DNA of 64,000 bases from Rheum nobile (GCA_027886185.1 WOAB01000619.1:2914001-2978000), one strand, 5' to 3'; positions 1-11,957 are shown, numbered from the stretch's first letter. Translations and numbers: made by a program. The notes: a model not told the origin generated them from the sequence alone.

Positions 1-775
1 TTTGTCCCAATTCCTCCAAAATCACAAATTCTCATGTTGATTCATGTCCCAGTTCTACCAAAAATCACAAATTTCCAACATCATATCTTTATCGAAAACC
101 CTAAGCCCCAATTTGTGAATCATAAATTGGAGAAGATAACAAAATCATACAAGAGAGGAACATCCTCTCCTCGTTGCTTGGATCTACGACGATGTTCACC
201 CACTCCCACAAATTTTCCTTCATCACCGACTTCTTCGCCATCTACAACTTCCTCCTCATTGGCGATAAGTGTGTCTCTGCAGCTTGGGTCGTCCTCTTCG
301 TCCATTCAAAGAAATTGGTCTTCGATGTAATAATTAGGAGGTTTGGCAACGGATTTAGCCCTGGTGGAGAGATTCACGGGAGTGGCGGAAACCTTACATG
401 TGAGGTTAGACTGGGAGAACAATTTGTGGAGGCCGTTGAGGGACGGGGAATGAGTGGGCGGAGATGATGAATGTGGCAGAGGAGAGGATCCTTCTCCCTC
501 AGACTTGTCTACCTCTGTGGCAACTCGCCTGAGTCAAGCAAATAGCTCGTCGTTTCCATAGTCTCCCCTTCGACACTGCATGCTTTTGATCCAAACCCCT
601 CCACCAAACCGCTTGTCGTTTGCAATTTCCGGATTTTGTAGATCTAAAGTGTCACCGATTTTCTAAAAATTTATTTCTATCTTGATTTGTAGATCCCAAA
701 TGTCACCAATTTAAGAAACATAAATATAAGGGAAGTGTTATTAGGTATTCATATACGGACAAAACTGGTAACTTC
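1..775. other. Left flank, no gene recognised
   Basis: This single-copy stretch lies outside the tandem duplication. Short open frames occur on both strands, for example around 174-467 on plus, but none shows a recognisable domain, and start codons, codon bias and splice sites give no convincing gene. A proline-rich frame on the minus strand is only the translation of the adjacent poly-G tract. It could be the edge of an old transposon or a decayed gene. Confidence 0.4.
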
Positions 776-811
776 GGGGGGGGGGGGGGGGGGGGGGGGG
801 GGAGGGGGGGG
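776..811. repeat. Poly-G tract next to duplication breakpoint
   Basis: A run of 27 G is followed by one A and eight more G. The tract ends about 10 bp left of the left breakpoint of the 18-kb tandem duplication at 821. Long G runs can form quadruplexes and stall replication. The tract is not present at the start of the second unit, so it was not copied. Confidence 0.95.
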
Positions 812-1179
812 ATAGGGGCAAAGTGGTCTTCCATGAACAAGAAAAGGTTTTCAAGAAAATTCAGCCATTGAAGAGAAGCTTGATCTTCCATGAACAAGAC
901 AAAGAAGAAGGTCATTTTGGTCCGTATTTTTTTAAGAACCAAGGACATTTTTTGTCTTTTTTGTATTTTAACGGCCTTTTGGACGGTAAGAGACAATGGG
1001 TGGTGATTTGTTAACGAATGGTGAGTTACTAGTGGTTTAAAATATATTCGAATATAATGGGTGGTTGCGCGGAATTTTATGTATATAACAGGTGGTTTAA
1101 ACCAATTTCGCCTAATAAATTGCCCATTTCCCATGCTAATGGTCACTTTCTCATGGAGAACCAATTTAACAAAACTTGT

Positions 1180-1475
1180 GAAGCACGGACACGGCTAGGA
1201 AGGTGAGGTTTCGGTGTGGGACGCGGGGAAGCGGCCAGGACACGACTTTATATGGTCAAGACACGATCAACAATTCAGATATGTCTCGGACACGGTCAAG
1301 ACATGTCCGGACACAAAACACTGTGTTTTACTACATTTTAAGACACGGTCAGGACACGGCTCGATATGGTCAAGACACGGTCAACAATTCGGATAGTCTC
1401 GGACACGGTCAACAATTCGGATACGTCTCGGACACGGTCAAGACATGTCCGGACACAAAACACTGTGTTTTAAAT
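1180..1475. repeat. GACACGG degenerate repeat array (unit 1)
   Basis: Variants of GACACGGTCAAGACA, GACACGGTCAACAATTCGGA and TCCGGACACAAAACACTGTG recur several times over about 300 bp, in direct orientation with irregular spacing. The palindrome-like part ACACTGTGTTTTA occurs twice, near 1318 and 1460. The open frames across it only translate the repeat. It could be a subterminal repeat block of an unidentified DNA transposon. Confidence 0.75.
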
Positions 1476-1899
1476 AAAAATAAAAATAATACCTTTTTTA
1501 ATTTAAACCCTAACTAGTCGCACCCATCAGTCTTCTTCAATCGCTCTTCTTAAGCCTTCGCTCCTTACCAGCCGCCGCTCCTCATCACTCATATTGTTGT
1601 CTTCGCTTTTTCCTTTCTTTCCAAGTCAAGTAGTAGCCAATTAGCCATTGCCAATGTATCTAATATAATTAGTTAATTACTGATTAAGTGATTATAGTAA
1701 TTACATGATGTGCATATATGATATATTATTTATATGATATTACTATATAAGTATATGAGTCATATGAGTGACTAATATCGTTTTTTTATCAATTTGTATC
1801 GTTAATATAGGAGAACCTTTTGAAATAGAAACTCATGTACATGTCACTCGTACTACTAGTGCTTGCTTTCTTTAGTAGCCACGCATTGCCGATGCCGCC
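1476..1899. other. AT-rich spacer (unit 1), nothing recognised
   Basis: AT-rich sequence with TATA/ATAT runs around 1690-1760 and no coding signal. The same stretch recurs at 19513-19936 in unit 2. Confidence 0.5.
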
Positions 1900-2980
1900 G
1901 ACGCCAAAACTAGGGCAGAATGGAAACCACGGCCAATTGTCACCAAAGGGGGCCACCTAGGAGGAGGATGATCAAATGGAGGTGCAAGCCCAAAAGAGCG
2001 CAAGAGTGTCAGTGCCATGCTATCCAGCTCCCACAGCACCGCTCACACGTTCGGGCGCCCGAGCATTGGCTAGGGTTAATCAAGGCCACCTCGGCACTTC
2101 ACAAGCCAAAGGTGTCATCAGGAGGGCCCAAGCCAAGCAACTCCAAGAAGGCATCCAAAGGAGCCTTATGAGCCTTGGAGCACCAAGCCAAGTGCTAAAT
2201 GGCTCGGTGATGGCATACATCCAGGAAGGCTTCTTGACGCCGGGCATTGGCCAAGAAGGAAAGCATTGGCATTTACCAGTCCACGGAGCTCCAAATGAGG
2301 CCCAACTTGTACCATGTCATTTTTACGTCCCTACAAGCCATTGGACCCTAGGAGTGGCAGAGAGTTTGACAGTTTGCCCTGATATGGCATTGGATGTCAA
2401 GGAGTCCCTAACTCCGACATTGTCAAGGCGCTGAAGCAAGGCCATCTCCCAATTGGCTCGTGTCTTTGCCCTCAAGTTTGGTAGTGACGTGGCACATTGG
2501 ATGCTCCCATTTATCTCCAAAAGTGAAGGCAAATGGCGTAGAGATTTGACATGCTCATCTAGAGCACCACTTTATGATTTTCCATTAAATGTGTTTAAGA
2601 CAATTTAGGTATTTCTTTGTGTTTATAAGTTGGCTTGCAGCTACATTGTTTCTCACATTTAACTTGAATATATCTTGAGCTTTTGAGCATAAAAAGCATT
2701 CGAGAGCCTTTGAGTTTTGCGTCATTGTTTGGTGTGTTCATCCGAACCTAGTAGAGCGGTTTTAGGTGCGTTTATCCTTGATCCAATCTACGATCCTCCT
2801 AGCTTTCTTTGGTGTGTTTATCCAAGGATTGCCAGTAGTTACCCTTCCACAAAAATTGCCTCCAAATATTTCCAATAGATCGGCCAAGTTTGCTTGTCAA
2901 GCAAATTCACTAACAGTGCCGAGCAGGAATTGGCTTGGGGTTTTGGTGTTGAACTTTCCTTGAAGTTTGAGATCCTCACA
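1900..2980 (+). mobile_element. LTR-like relic, unclassified (unit 1)
   Basis: A GC-richer 1-kb block has the layout of a long plant LTR read on the plus strand. A GC-rich first part is followed by a TATA-like GTTTATAAG near 2620, and then repeated phrases such as TTTGGTGTGTT (about 2728 and 2808). It may end near GATCCTCACA at about 2980. Open frames of 83 and 152 residues across it have no recognised domain. No TSD or internal region was found, so this may be a solo or partial LTR of the Tat/Athila group. Confidence 0.35.
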
Positions 2981-3157
2981 AGGGACACATTATAATTAGT
3001 AATTATGTAGTTTAGGTATGAATTAATAACATTAACTATATTTACTTGATTTGTTAATGTAGCTTAGATGTATATTTTAGGTTATTGAATGATTTAATAT
3101 TGTGAAAGGTTTATATGTAGTTGATACTTATTAATGTAATTATTAATTTTAAATGAA

Positions 3158-3162
3158 CATAG
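3158..3162. repeat. Left TSD of element A (unit 1)
   Basis: CATAG directly precedes the LTR start TGTAACACCCCC. The same five bases follow the far end of the right LTR at 59366-59370. The pair marks A as one insertion event. The copy at 21195-21199 is the duplicate of this one. Confidence 0.9.
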
Positions 3163-4162
3163 TGTAACACCCCCGACTTACGTCGGTAGTGCCACACGCC
3201 AGTGACTTCAGACTATAAAGTCCAAAGCCACCCAAGGCTTTAATCGGAACAATTATACTTAAATAAATAAATGAACATTAAATAAGAAAGAGTAAATAGC
3301 AGAAGACTTTGTATAAAAAAACTCTTTTATTAAAATTCCCCTTGTAATTTGATAAAGATAATTTTACAAACGGTATTGAAATTACAACGGAGACTTTAAA
3401 TAAATCTTACTTACATGACTAATTTAACTAGGTCTTATATTTTATTTAGGAAGATTAATCAACACTAAACAAATTTTAAAATAATATTACTTTAAATCTT
3501 CAATCTTCGACTGCAAGCCTTCGTCTTCGATTTGTTACTTCAAGGCGTCTGAGACCAACCACTGATGTGTTGTATAGGACGGATGACACCAGCCAACCAT
3601 GCAAGGAAAGAAAAAGGTTGGTCAGTCTAATGAAAGACTATGCAAGGGCTCAAACAGAATGGTTCTTGTGATTGTATCTGGTTACTATCATTGTCTCCCG
3701 AATAGAAACCGATAGACGATATATAACCCAGATACTCTCACTGAAACGGAAGAAAAGGTATGCGACAAGAGAAGACTCCAAAGGAAATGAGTCTTATAGG
3801 AATACTTATGTTTGTTTGGGAACACTATATTTCACACAAAGTTTGAAAACGACCTTGATTATTTGGGTCCCCGACCAACCTCACCGCATAATGCGAATCC
3901 AGATTGGAAAGAGGACTTACTTTAATACAAGAGTCCGGGCGGGTTCCACGTTGTACTTCTCACCCGAGGGTATATTAATTATGTGCAACAAGGCACTTAT
4001 CTTATTTAATTTCAAAACGTGCATTAACATTGAAGCTTTTAATTTCCACAACAGATATCGCAATGAAATAGCGTTCCTACGAATACTCGTGCTAAACTAG
4101 CATTTATATTTCCACACCAATGCACAAAAAATCCACACCAAGTATATCTAGCACCCTATAAC

Positions 4163-4181
4163 AATATATATATATATATAA
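4163..4181. repeat. AT microsatellite that differs between units
   Basis: An (AT)n run inside the left LTR of A. It is 4 bp longer here than in unit 2 near 22200. This is the only length difference noticed between the two 18-kb units and explains the change of offset from 18037 to 18033. Confidence 0.9.
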
Positions 4182-4867
4182 GGGTCGTAGCTAGCATATT
4201 ATACAACCTAATAATAAAGTTCAATTAATCACATCATTTATTCACACAAGTTCCCAAACAAGAAAAGAATTATTTATCTCAACTTAATAGCACAACCGAT
4301 TCATTGTCAATTAAGATCAAAATGGAATAAATATGCAAGAGCGAACCGCCACTTGCCTTGAATCACAGAGAGATGAACGATATCACGGGGATGGTTGCTT
4401 TCGAAAAGCAAATTGGCTCCCTGCTTGATTTCCGTTCCAAATGCGATTCCGATATCTACCCAAGTCACAAAACATAAAATAAATTATGATTAGATGATTT
4501 ATTCAATAACAACAATTGAAGGGTACACGTCTTGATTTTTAATTGGATTACTTAATCCTAAGTAAATCAATTTCAAAGCTTTTCGATAAAATGATTATTT
4601 ATACGATTCTAAGATCCATTAGTCGTATATTCTAAATAATCACAACATAAATAAATAAATTACTCAATAAATTTATTATTTTAAATAACCCAACACATTA
4701 CCCAATTGTAGTTTATTCCTTAACAACTTATAATTTAAGATAATATCATAAGATATAATTAATTTAATTTTAATTCTTCTAAAATTAAATTAATTCAGTG
4801 TGTATCTGATTAACCCCAATTAACATGCTTAATCATGATTAATTGGACCAAAAACCGAAAAGGGTAC

Positions 4868-5261
4868 TGTCGTAGCCCTAATCTGAACCACGAGAAGATT
4901 CTTGGAAAAAGCGAGATTCTCTAGAAAAAGCTCTTCATATCTTCGATCCGTTGACCTGAAATAATCAATGAACCAAAGGAGGTTGAACCCCCTGATTCAC
5001 CTCCGACGCTCAAGTCAGTCAACAAGCTATGGAGGCTCTCTCCTCAATTCTCTAGCTAGCAAAAAGAACGTCCCTAACAAAAGTAATTAGGGTTAGGGTA
5101 AAATACCTCTTCCTTTCCTGATAGCTTGTTGGGCCTAATTAATTACCTTCATGAACGGCCCAATTACCCTCCCTTGTAGCATCTTTTAAGAGACTTAATT
5201 TGATATCCTATTTTTATTAGGAAGCTCATTAATTAGGGAAAATCCCAAATTATCCTCATCA
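4868..5261 (-). repeat. 3' LTR of element B (unit 1)
   Basis: This 394-bp LTR, TG to CA, is preceded by the TSD GGTAC at 4863-4867. It is the 3' LTR because B is read on the minus strand. Confidence 0.93.
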
Positions 5262-5277
5262 TTTTGCCCCTCGGGCT
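5262..5277 (-). other. Polypurine tract of element B (unit 1)
   Basis: Directly beside the 3' LTR, the minus strand reads GCCCGAGGGGCAAAA. It is a purine-rich primer site for plus-strand DNA synthesis in the usual position. Confidence 0.7.
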
Positions 5278-5379
5278 TCTGAGGCTATCCGTGGGCTCGG
5301 GAGATCGACATCACGCATGACTTTGGGCTAACCTATGACCAGATCCAGCACGCCCACTCCGGATTAGGGCGACTTTTGC

Positions 5380-5760
5380 CGCTTGCCGACCGCACGGCCG
5401 TGCGTACAAAACGCACAGGCTGTGCGGTGCTCTCGACTTTTGATTTAATTAAAATTCAAAAATGCACGGCCAAACTCCAAAACGCACGGCCAACCGCACG
5501 GCTGTGCGGTTTTCTCGTTGACGGTGATTTTTTGCACGGCTGTGCACTAAAACGCACAGGCTGTGCATTGCTCTCGACTTTTGATTTTAATTAAAATTTC
5601 AAAAATGCACGGCCAAACTCCAAAACGCACGGCCAACCGCACGGCTGTGCGGTTTTCTCGCTGACGGTGATTTTTCGCACGGCTGTGCACTAAAACGCAC
5701 AGGCTGTGCATTGCTCTCGACTTTTCATATAATTAGAGCATTTTAATCTGCACGGCCGTG
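5380..5760. repeat. 142-bp tandem repeats in 3' region of B (unit 1)
   Basis: About 2.4 units with starts at 5408, 5549 and 5692 (periods 141 and 143). Each contains GC-rich palindromes such as GCACGGCTGTGC and CCGCACGGCTGTGCGG and an AT-rich TTAATTAAAA part. Tandem repeats between integrase and the 3' LTR are known for Tat elements. Open frames across them are translations of the repeat. Confidence 0.9.
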
Positions 5761-5811
5761 TGGTCCATCGCACAGCCCGTGCGGTGGCCTCGACTTGCTA
5801 TTGTAAACGAC

Positions 5812-6034
5812 ACTTTGTTTTTCGATTTGCTATTGCATACGGCGCTCTGTCGTTCGATTTGCTATTTGCGAACGACGCTCTGTCGTTCGACTTTGCTATT
5901 TGCGAACGACGCTCTGCCGTTCGACTTTGCTATTTGCGAACGACGCTCTGTCGTTCGACTTTGCTATTTGCGAACAACGCTCTGCCGTTCGACTTTGCTA
6001 TTTGCGAACGACGCTCTACCGTTCGACTTGCTAT
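5812..6034. repeat. 34-bp tandem repeats in 3' region of B (unit 1)
   Basis: About 6.5 units of 33-34 bp with starts at 5845, 5878, 5912, 5946, 5980 and 6014. A typical unit carries GTCGTTCG and its inverse CGAACGAC separated by 13 nt, so transcripts can fold into a row of hairpins. Since 34 is not a multiple of three, the plus-strand frames cycle through the same peptides. They are not a gene. Confidence 0.93.
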
Positions 6035-6234
6035 GTTCCATGCTTATGGAATGTGGATCCTTGCTTCAAGGATCGCTGAAACTTGATCATACCAAATCAA
6101 AATGCATTGCAATTGCCCAAAAAACATGGTTCGACAAAGTTCAGCGACGTGATTGTCTTCAAAACTAAAAAATGTAAAGTCTTGCCAAGGGGACTGACCC
6201 GGGGGCCTCGTTAAAACCTCTCCGCAGGAAAACC

Positions 6235-7860
6235 TCATGGGAAAAACCATACGGAGAGGAAAAAGAGTACCCCGCTCCTGGCGCTAGCCCAAGCATAGAA
6301 CTTTTTCAGATTCAGGGTGTTCCAAGTGCGCGGGACACTCCTGCCACTTAGCTCCTCTAGCTTGTACGAACCGTTCCCCGGACTTGCTACCACTCGATAC
6401 GGTCCTTCCCAATTCGGTCCTAACTTGCCTTCTGCTGGGTCTTTGGTATTGGTGAGGACCTTTTTTAGCACGAGGTCACCGACTGCGAAGCTTCTTGACT
6501 TGACGTGCCTCCCATGAGATCGCGCCATCTCCTGTTGGTATGCTGCCATTCGAATGGTTGAGGCTTCACGCTTCTCCTCCAATAAGTCAAGGTTGGCCTC
6601 TAGCGCTTCATCATTTCCTCCTTGCTCGAACGCCGCAGTTCTTATTGTGGGCAACCCCAACTCCAAGGGTATGACCGCTTCTGCCCCGTATGCTAGAGCG
6701 AAGGGTGATTCTCCGGTGGATCTCCTGGGAGTGGTACGATGCGCCTAGAGTACCGCCAGAAGCTCTTCCGCCCACCGCCCCTTAGCCTGGTCCAGCCTCT
6801 TCTTGATCCCCTCAAGAATTGCCTTGTTTGTCGCCTCCGCTTGTCCGTTGGCCTGCGGGTAAGCTACATATGAGTAGAAGTTCTTAATTCCATATCCCGC
6901 ACAAAAAGCTTTGAACGCGGCGCTACTGAATTGAGTGCCATTGTCAGAAATCAAAGAATGAGGAATGCCAAAGTGAGTAATAATATATTCCCAGACAAAT
7001 TTCTTCATGTCAGTGTCCCTGATGTTCACCAAGGGCTTGGCCTCAACCCATTTGGTGAAGTAGTCTGTAGCTGTAACCAGGTAACGCACATTACCCGGTG
7101 CCTTGGGGAAAGGGCTGACTATGTCAAGTCCCCACTGTGCGAAGGGCCATGGGCTGGTCAGTGGATGTAAATCAACTGCTGGCTGATGAGTCATCTTGGC
7201 AAATTTTTGGCACTTCTCACACCTTTGCACGTAACTATCAACGTCCCTTTTCATGTACGGCCACCAGTAACCCTGTGATCGTGCTCTGGATGCCAGACTC
7301 CTGGCTGCTGCATGTACCCCACATACCCCTTCGTGTATTTCGAATAAGAAGTCTTCGACCCGGGAAGGCGGCACACATCTCAAATAAGGTCCTGAGAAGG
7401 ATCTCCGGTATAGAATTCCCTGTGGGGATATCCAGAAACACGCGGCCCGAAGCCTTACTAAGCGCGCTTCTCGCTTGTCTTCAGGCACGGTACTCTGCAT
7501 TAGGTAGTCAAATATGGGGTCCATCCAACTGGGCTCGGTGTCCACCTGGACCACCTCGTCTGACTCGATGCTTGGAGTCTCAAGAAGGTCGATGTGCACC
7601 CACGCCCCTTCCCCTCCCCAGTTCGACGAAGCCAACGTTGCCAGGGCGTCGGCGATTTCATTTTGCTCGCGAGGAATCTGCTGTACCCTGAATTCTTTGA
7701 AACCTGAAAGTAAACTTCTAGCCTTCTCCAGATAGGCCAACATACGGACAGACTTCGCCCCATACTCCCCTGTGACTTGATTTACTATAAGCTGTGAATC
7801 TGAGTACACAATTATTTCTCTCGCTCCGCATTTCCTTGCAGCAATCAGACCCAAAATCAA
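6235..7860 (-). pseudogene. Element B second RNase H and integrase (unit 1)
   Basis: The first 80 or so residues are the end of the second RNase H domain, with YSDSQL and EIADALATLA holding catalytic aspartates. The integrase follows. Its zinc-binding part has the two histidines of IHEGVCGVH and the pair CEKC. The catalytic core has D in GLDIV, D in SDNGTQF and E in GQAEATNK, so the triad is intact. The C-terminal part holds the GPY/F-like WEGPYRV block. A TAG at 6745-6747 separates core from C-terminal part, at a place where relatives have Trp. The enzyme would insert the DNA copy into the genome in the nucleus. Confidence 0.9.
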
Positions 7861-9248
7861 AGCTTCATACTCGGCCTCGTTGTTCGTCCATCAAAACCAA
7901 GCTTAACCGCTGTCTTGATCACCTCACCGGTTGGTGATGTCAGAACCAGACCTGCTCTAGCTCCTCTGCGATTCCGAGCCCCGTCGATCTGGAGCTCCCA
8001 AGTGGATTGCTCGCCCACACGCAGCGACCAGACAAGGCGCTCCTCTTCCGGTGCCCCGTCAACGAACTCTGCCACAAAGTCCGCCACAACCTGGCCCTTA
8101 ATCGACGTTCTTGCGACGAACCTGATTTCATACTGTCCTAACTCGACTGCCCAACGAGCAACCCTTCCTGACAAATCCGAGCTAGACAACAACGCTTTCA
8201 AGGGAAAAGCAGTAATAACAGCGATTGGGTGAGCCTGGAAATAATGATTCAACTTCCTAGCAGCGACGATCAAGGCGAGCAATAATTTCTCTAGGGGAGT
8301 GTACCTTGTTTCTGCATCCAACAAAGTTTTACTAACGTAGTAGACAGGGTGTTGGAGCCCTCCGACCTCTTTGATGAGAACCGAGCTAACAGCCTTTTCT
8401 GAGACAGCTAGGTAGAGGAATAGTTCTTCTCCGTCTAGTGGGACTGCCAAGATAGGAGGTTTTTGAAGATAGACCTTGAGCTCTGACAATGCTTGCTCGC
8501 ACTCGTCGTCCCATTGGAAGATTCGATCTCCCTTCAACTGCTTGAAGAAGGCACTACACTTGTCCGACGATCTGCTGATAAAACGGTTCAACGCAGCTGT
8601 CATCCCTGCGAGTTTCTGCACGTCCCTGACGCTGCGCGGACTCTAAACGGACTGGATGGCGCGGATCTGATCCGGGCTGGCTTCGATACCTCTTCTAGTA
8701 ACCAGATGCCCCAGGAATTTGCCCGAACCGACACCGAAAGCGCATTTAGATGCGTTCAGCTTCAAATCGGCCTGCTTTAATACGCTGAATACTCGTTGTA
8801 AGTCTCCAAGGTGATCGTCTCGCTGCAGGCTCTTGACGACCATATCATCAATATACACCTCAACTGTCCCGCCGATTAAGTCTCCAAATAGGGACACCAC
8901 CATCCTCTAGAAGGTTGCCCCAGTGTTTTTCAAACCAAACGGCATGACCTTATAGCAGTACGTACCTTGGGGCGTCATGAAAGCTGTCTTCTCTTGGTCA
9001 TCCTTATGCAATGGGATTTGATGATAACCCCTGTAAGCGTCAAGGAAGCTCATCCTTTCATGTCCTGCTGTCGAATTTACCAGTTGATCGATCTTGGGCA
9101 GGGGGAACAAATCTTTTGGGCAGGCCTTGTTCAAATCAGTGAAATCAATACAGACTCGCCACTCCCCATTCTTTTTCTTGACCACCACAAGATTAGCAAC
9201 CCATGTTGGAAACTTCACCTCCTTGACCGCGTCAGCCTCTAACAATTT
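7857..9248 (-). pseudogene. Element B reverse transcriptase and RNase H (unit 1)
   Basis: This stretch copies element RNA to DNA in relatives. The RT palm is clear: FLDAYRGYHQIPL, VMPFGLKNTGATF and the catalytic YIDDMVV. The first RNase H with YYVSKTLLDAETRYTPLEK follows, then the start of the second RNase H with its first aspartate in QIDGA. Breaks: TAG at 8907-8909, just after the GATF motif; TAG at 8643-8645, before SPRSVRDVQKL; and a one-base frameshift near 7888, in the second RNase H. Both TAG codons can come from CAG by C-to-T change. Confidence 0.92.
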
Positions 9249-10592
9249 CTATAGCTCTTTTAGAACTGCGTCTGTGTGCTGTACAGAGGACCTACGCGCT
9301 CGCTGCACGACTGGCTTAACGCCCCTATCAACATTGAGTCGGTGACAAGAAATTTTCGGGCTTAAGCCTGGCATTTCATATGGGGTCCAAGCAAAGACCT
9401 CCCTATTTCTCCTCAGTAGTCCAGACAAAGACTCTAACTCGTCACCTGAAATATTAGCACCTACTAAAAAATACTTGTCAGGTTCAGAGGGACTTACCAG
9501 GACTTTCTGCAGTTCCTCCACTGACTTGTCTGCAGGCGGCGTGCCCACTTCGTCCAGCACTTGAGGCGCAGTCGCCACCATGTTGACATCTCCCGACTTG
9601 ACACCCAGGCACTGGCGTGCGGCTCCCTGGTCCCCTTTGACTCGAATCAAGTTTCCTAGGTATGGGAACACAATCAGCTGATGCAGAGATGAGTGTACCG
9701 CTCCCATACGGTGAAGCCAAGGGCGCCCCAGAATGGCGTTGTAGGACGATGGGACGTTCACCACAAGGAAATCTACTTCCACCGCCTTTCCTCCGAGCAT
9801 AGCTGGTTCTTTTAACATCCCAATCGGCCAGACAGGGAACGCGCCGAGTCCCGTCAATTGTGTAGAGATAGGAATCAAGTCTTCATGTTTCCTCCCTAGC
9901 TTCTTGAACAAATCAAAGAACATAAGATCCACAGAACTGCTAGAGTCAACAAGAATTCTACGTACCTGGTAGTCCCCAAGTCCAACTGTAAGGACGAGAG
10001 GGTCGTTATGAGGACTCTGGAGGTGAGCCAAATCCTCATCCGAAAATGTTAGCGCGAGAGATGCATCAATTCTCGGCTTCTTGCTCACAACTTGTTCAGC
10101 CTTCAAAACCTGCAGAGCATGGCACTTGCGTCTATGGTCGTGTCTGGAGCTTACAGTCTGCTTAACGGATGACTCAATCATATGAATCACCCTGATCTGA
10201 GCATCTTTGCTTCCTTCGGACTTCTCATCCGGGCGGGCTACCACCGCCTGATTGGCTCCCGAACCAGACCCTGATTCCAGAAAATCGTCCAAGTGTCCCT
10301 GCGCGGCCCACTTTTCGAACGCTGCTCTCAGATCTACACATTCTCCTGTTAGATGCCCCTTCTCTTTATGATAGGTGCAATATTTCCCCATTTGACGGTC
10401 TTTCGGATCGCCACTCCACTTAGGAGGCCACACAAAGAACGGTTTTCCTTTAATCTGGGGAAGGATGCGGTAGATCGACTCCTTGAACATTGTGCTCATA
10501 GCCTTCAACTCGGTAACAGGCGGTAGTCCCCTATTCCGCGATCTTCCCTCTTTTTTCCTGTCCGGGATGTCGATGCGATGCTGAGGGGACAC
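9249..10592 (-). pseudogene. Element B gag C-terminus and aspartic protease (unit 1)
   Basis: The open frame of 447 codons begins after a stop in gag. It contains the zinc-knuckle-like CTYHKEKGHLTGEC (about residues 71-84), a linker, and an aspartic protease with ILVDSSSSVDLMF. Active proteases have Asp-Ser/Thr-Gly here; the Gly is Ser, from a C-to-T change on the plus strand at 9941. The end of the frame is the start of the RT region (FAWTPYEMPG). It stops at TAG 9249-9251. Confidence 0.88.
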
Positions 10593-10640
10593 GGATCTAC
10601 GCTCCTTCGAGTGCTTTTGATCATCATCTAATTTGACATA

Positions 10641-11957
10641 CTACCCGATCCTCTCCTGGAGATCCTGAATATCGAACACAAGTAGCAAAATCAGATTCTC
10701 CCTCAACTTGCTATCTCTCGGGAGCGCTGATCTGAAGGTCGAGACTACAGTTTCCTCATCGCAGTGCTGAATCTCTGCGCAACAATCCATAAATCTTGAA
10801 GAGAACTGTCTCAGACTCTCACCCCTGCGCATTTTCACATCAAGTAAAGACCCCATAGTAGTTGGTTCCATACTATTTGCAATGAATCTAGCAACAAATT
10901 TCCTAGCAAGTTGACTCCAAGAATGAATAGAATTTTCCTCTAAAGTATGAAACCACTTAGCAGCGGAACCCCCCAGACTCGCAGGAAACATCCTACACAT
11001 CATGGCATCGTTTTCTACCCATAAAGCCATCTTATTAGAGAATGACGAAACATGAACTACTGGGTCTGTTTTCCCGTCATACATATCAAAAGAAGGGGAA
11101 GAGAACTTAGCTGGTGGTTGCTGTCGGCGAATCCCCCTAGCAAAGGGAGTCGACGTCATCCTGGCGAGTTGCAACTCAGCCTGCCGCTGCGCACCGATAA
11201 AGCCATAGGCTCCGTGATGATGACCGTTTCGGCGCGACTCTGCACTCCTCGAGCGAGTGCGCTGCGCGCGTCCCTGCGATCCAGAGTGACGTTGCTCACT
11301 GCCATGTCGACGATCGGACCCAGCCGGCGAGCGACCACGGGGCTGCGATCGACATGGATGAGTCCCTCCAGCCCCTCCAGAGCGGTCAACACGTGAAGGG
11401 CCTCGCTGAAATGACCCTGCTCTCCCGGAATGCGATGCGGAGGAGGAAGTTCAGTTAGTCCCCATACGCCTCGGGCTTCGATCCTGGCGAACCTCTCTTG
11501 GGGCTCTGAATTGACGCTCCCTGCCAAGAGCTAAATCACGCTGCTCCCGACATTGACCATGGGGGGACTCAAGAACGCTCTCCAGACGAGGGCGCAACCT
11601 ACTTGATTCAAATCCCTCCACCGGTCTCTTCCCTTGGGCGCGCTCGAACGCCCGCCTAAAGGTCTCCAGCTCACTGCGCACCGAGAGCATCTCAGAATCC
11701 TTTCCAACCGTCGCAACCGCCAACTCGGCGTTCCTTCGCTCTGACTCTGCCAGGGCCGCCTGGATCTCTTACGAGCGACGCTCGGCCTCGACCCTGGCCG
11801 CTTCTAACTCCGCCAGTCGGCGGTCCTGCTCAGCCCGAGCGGCAGCGGCGACAACGATCTCCTCGGCCAGCCTCCGCTCGGGGTCTGCCCTAGACGCCTC
11901 CTCTGCAGCAGCGCGGGCCGCTTCCGAATTGCTCGTCACTCTCCTAGAGTTCACCAT
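10641..11957 (-). pseudogene. Element B gag (unit 1)
   Basis: The frame starts at ATG 11957 (MVNSRRVTSN), 15 bp after the primer site. The first part is an alanine/arginine/glutamate-rich coiled-coil stretch. The capsid-like core includes FSSPSFDMYDGKTDP and AAKWFHTLEENSIHSW. Stops are TAA 11769-11771, TGA 11451-11453 (CGA to TGA possible) and TAG 10641-10643. The frame across all three is the same, so no frameshift is needed. Gag would form the cytoplasmic particle. Confidence 0.85.

Noticed and set aside
703..1164. Minus-strand frame of 153 codons with a long proline run
   Set aside because: The proline run is the translation of the poly-G tract, and the remainder has no domain.
1203..1517. 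Plus-strand frame with repeated peptides (also at 19240-19554)
   Set aside because: It only translates the GACACGG repeat array.
1976..2434. Plus-strand frame of 152 codons (also at 20013-20471)
   Set aside because: No recognised domain. It lies in an LTR-like block, and an overlapping frame is as long.
5758..6168. Plus-strand frames with repeated peptides (also at 23791-24201)
   Set aside because: The 34-bp repeat shifts frame each unit and yields the same peptides in two frames, so it is not a gene.
7137..7691. Plus-strand frame of 184 codons (also at 25170-25724)
   Set aside because: Antisense shadow of the integrase and RNase H of element B.
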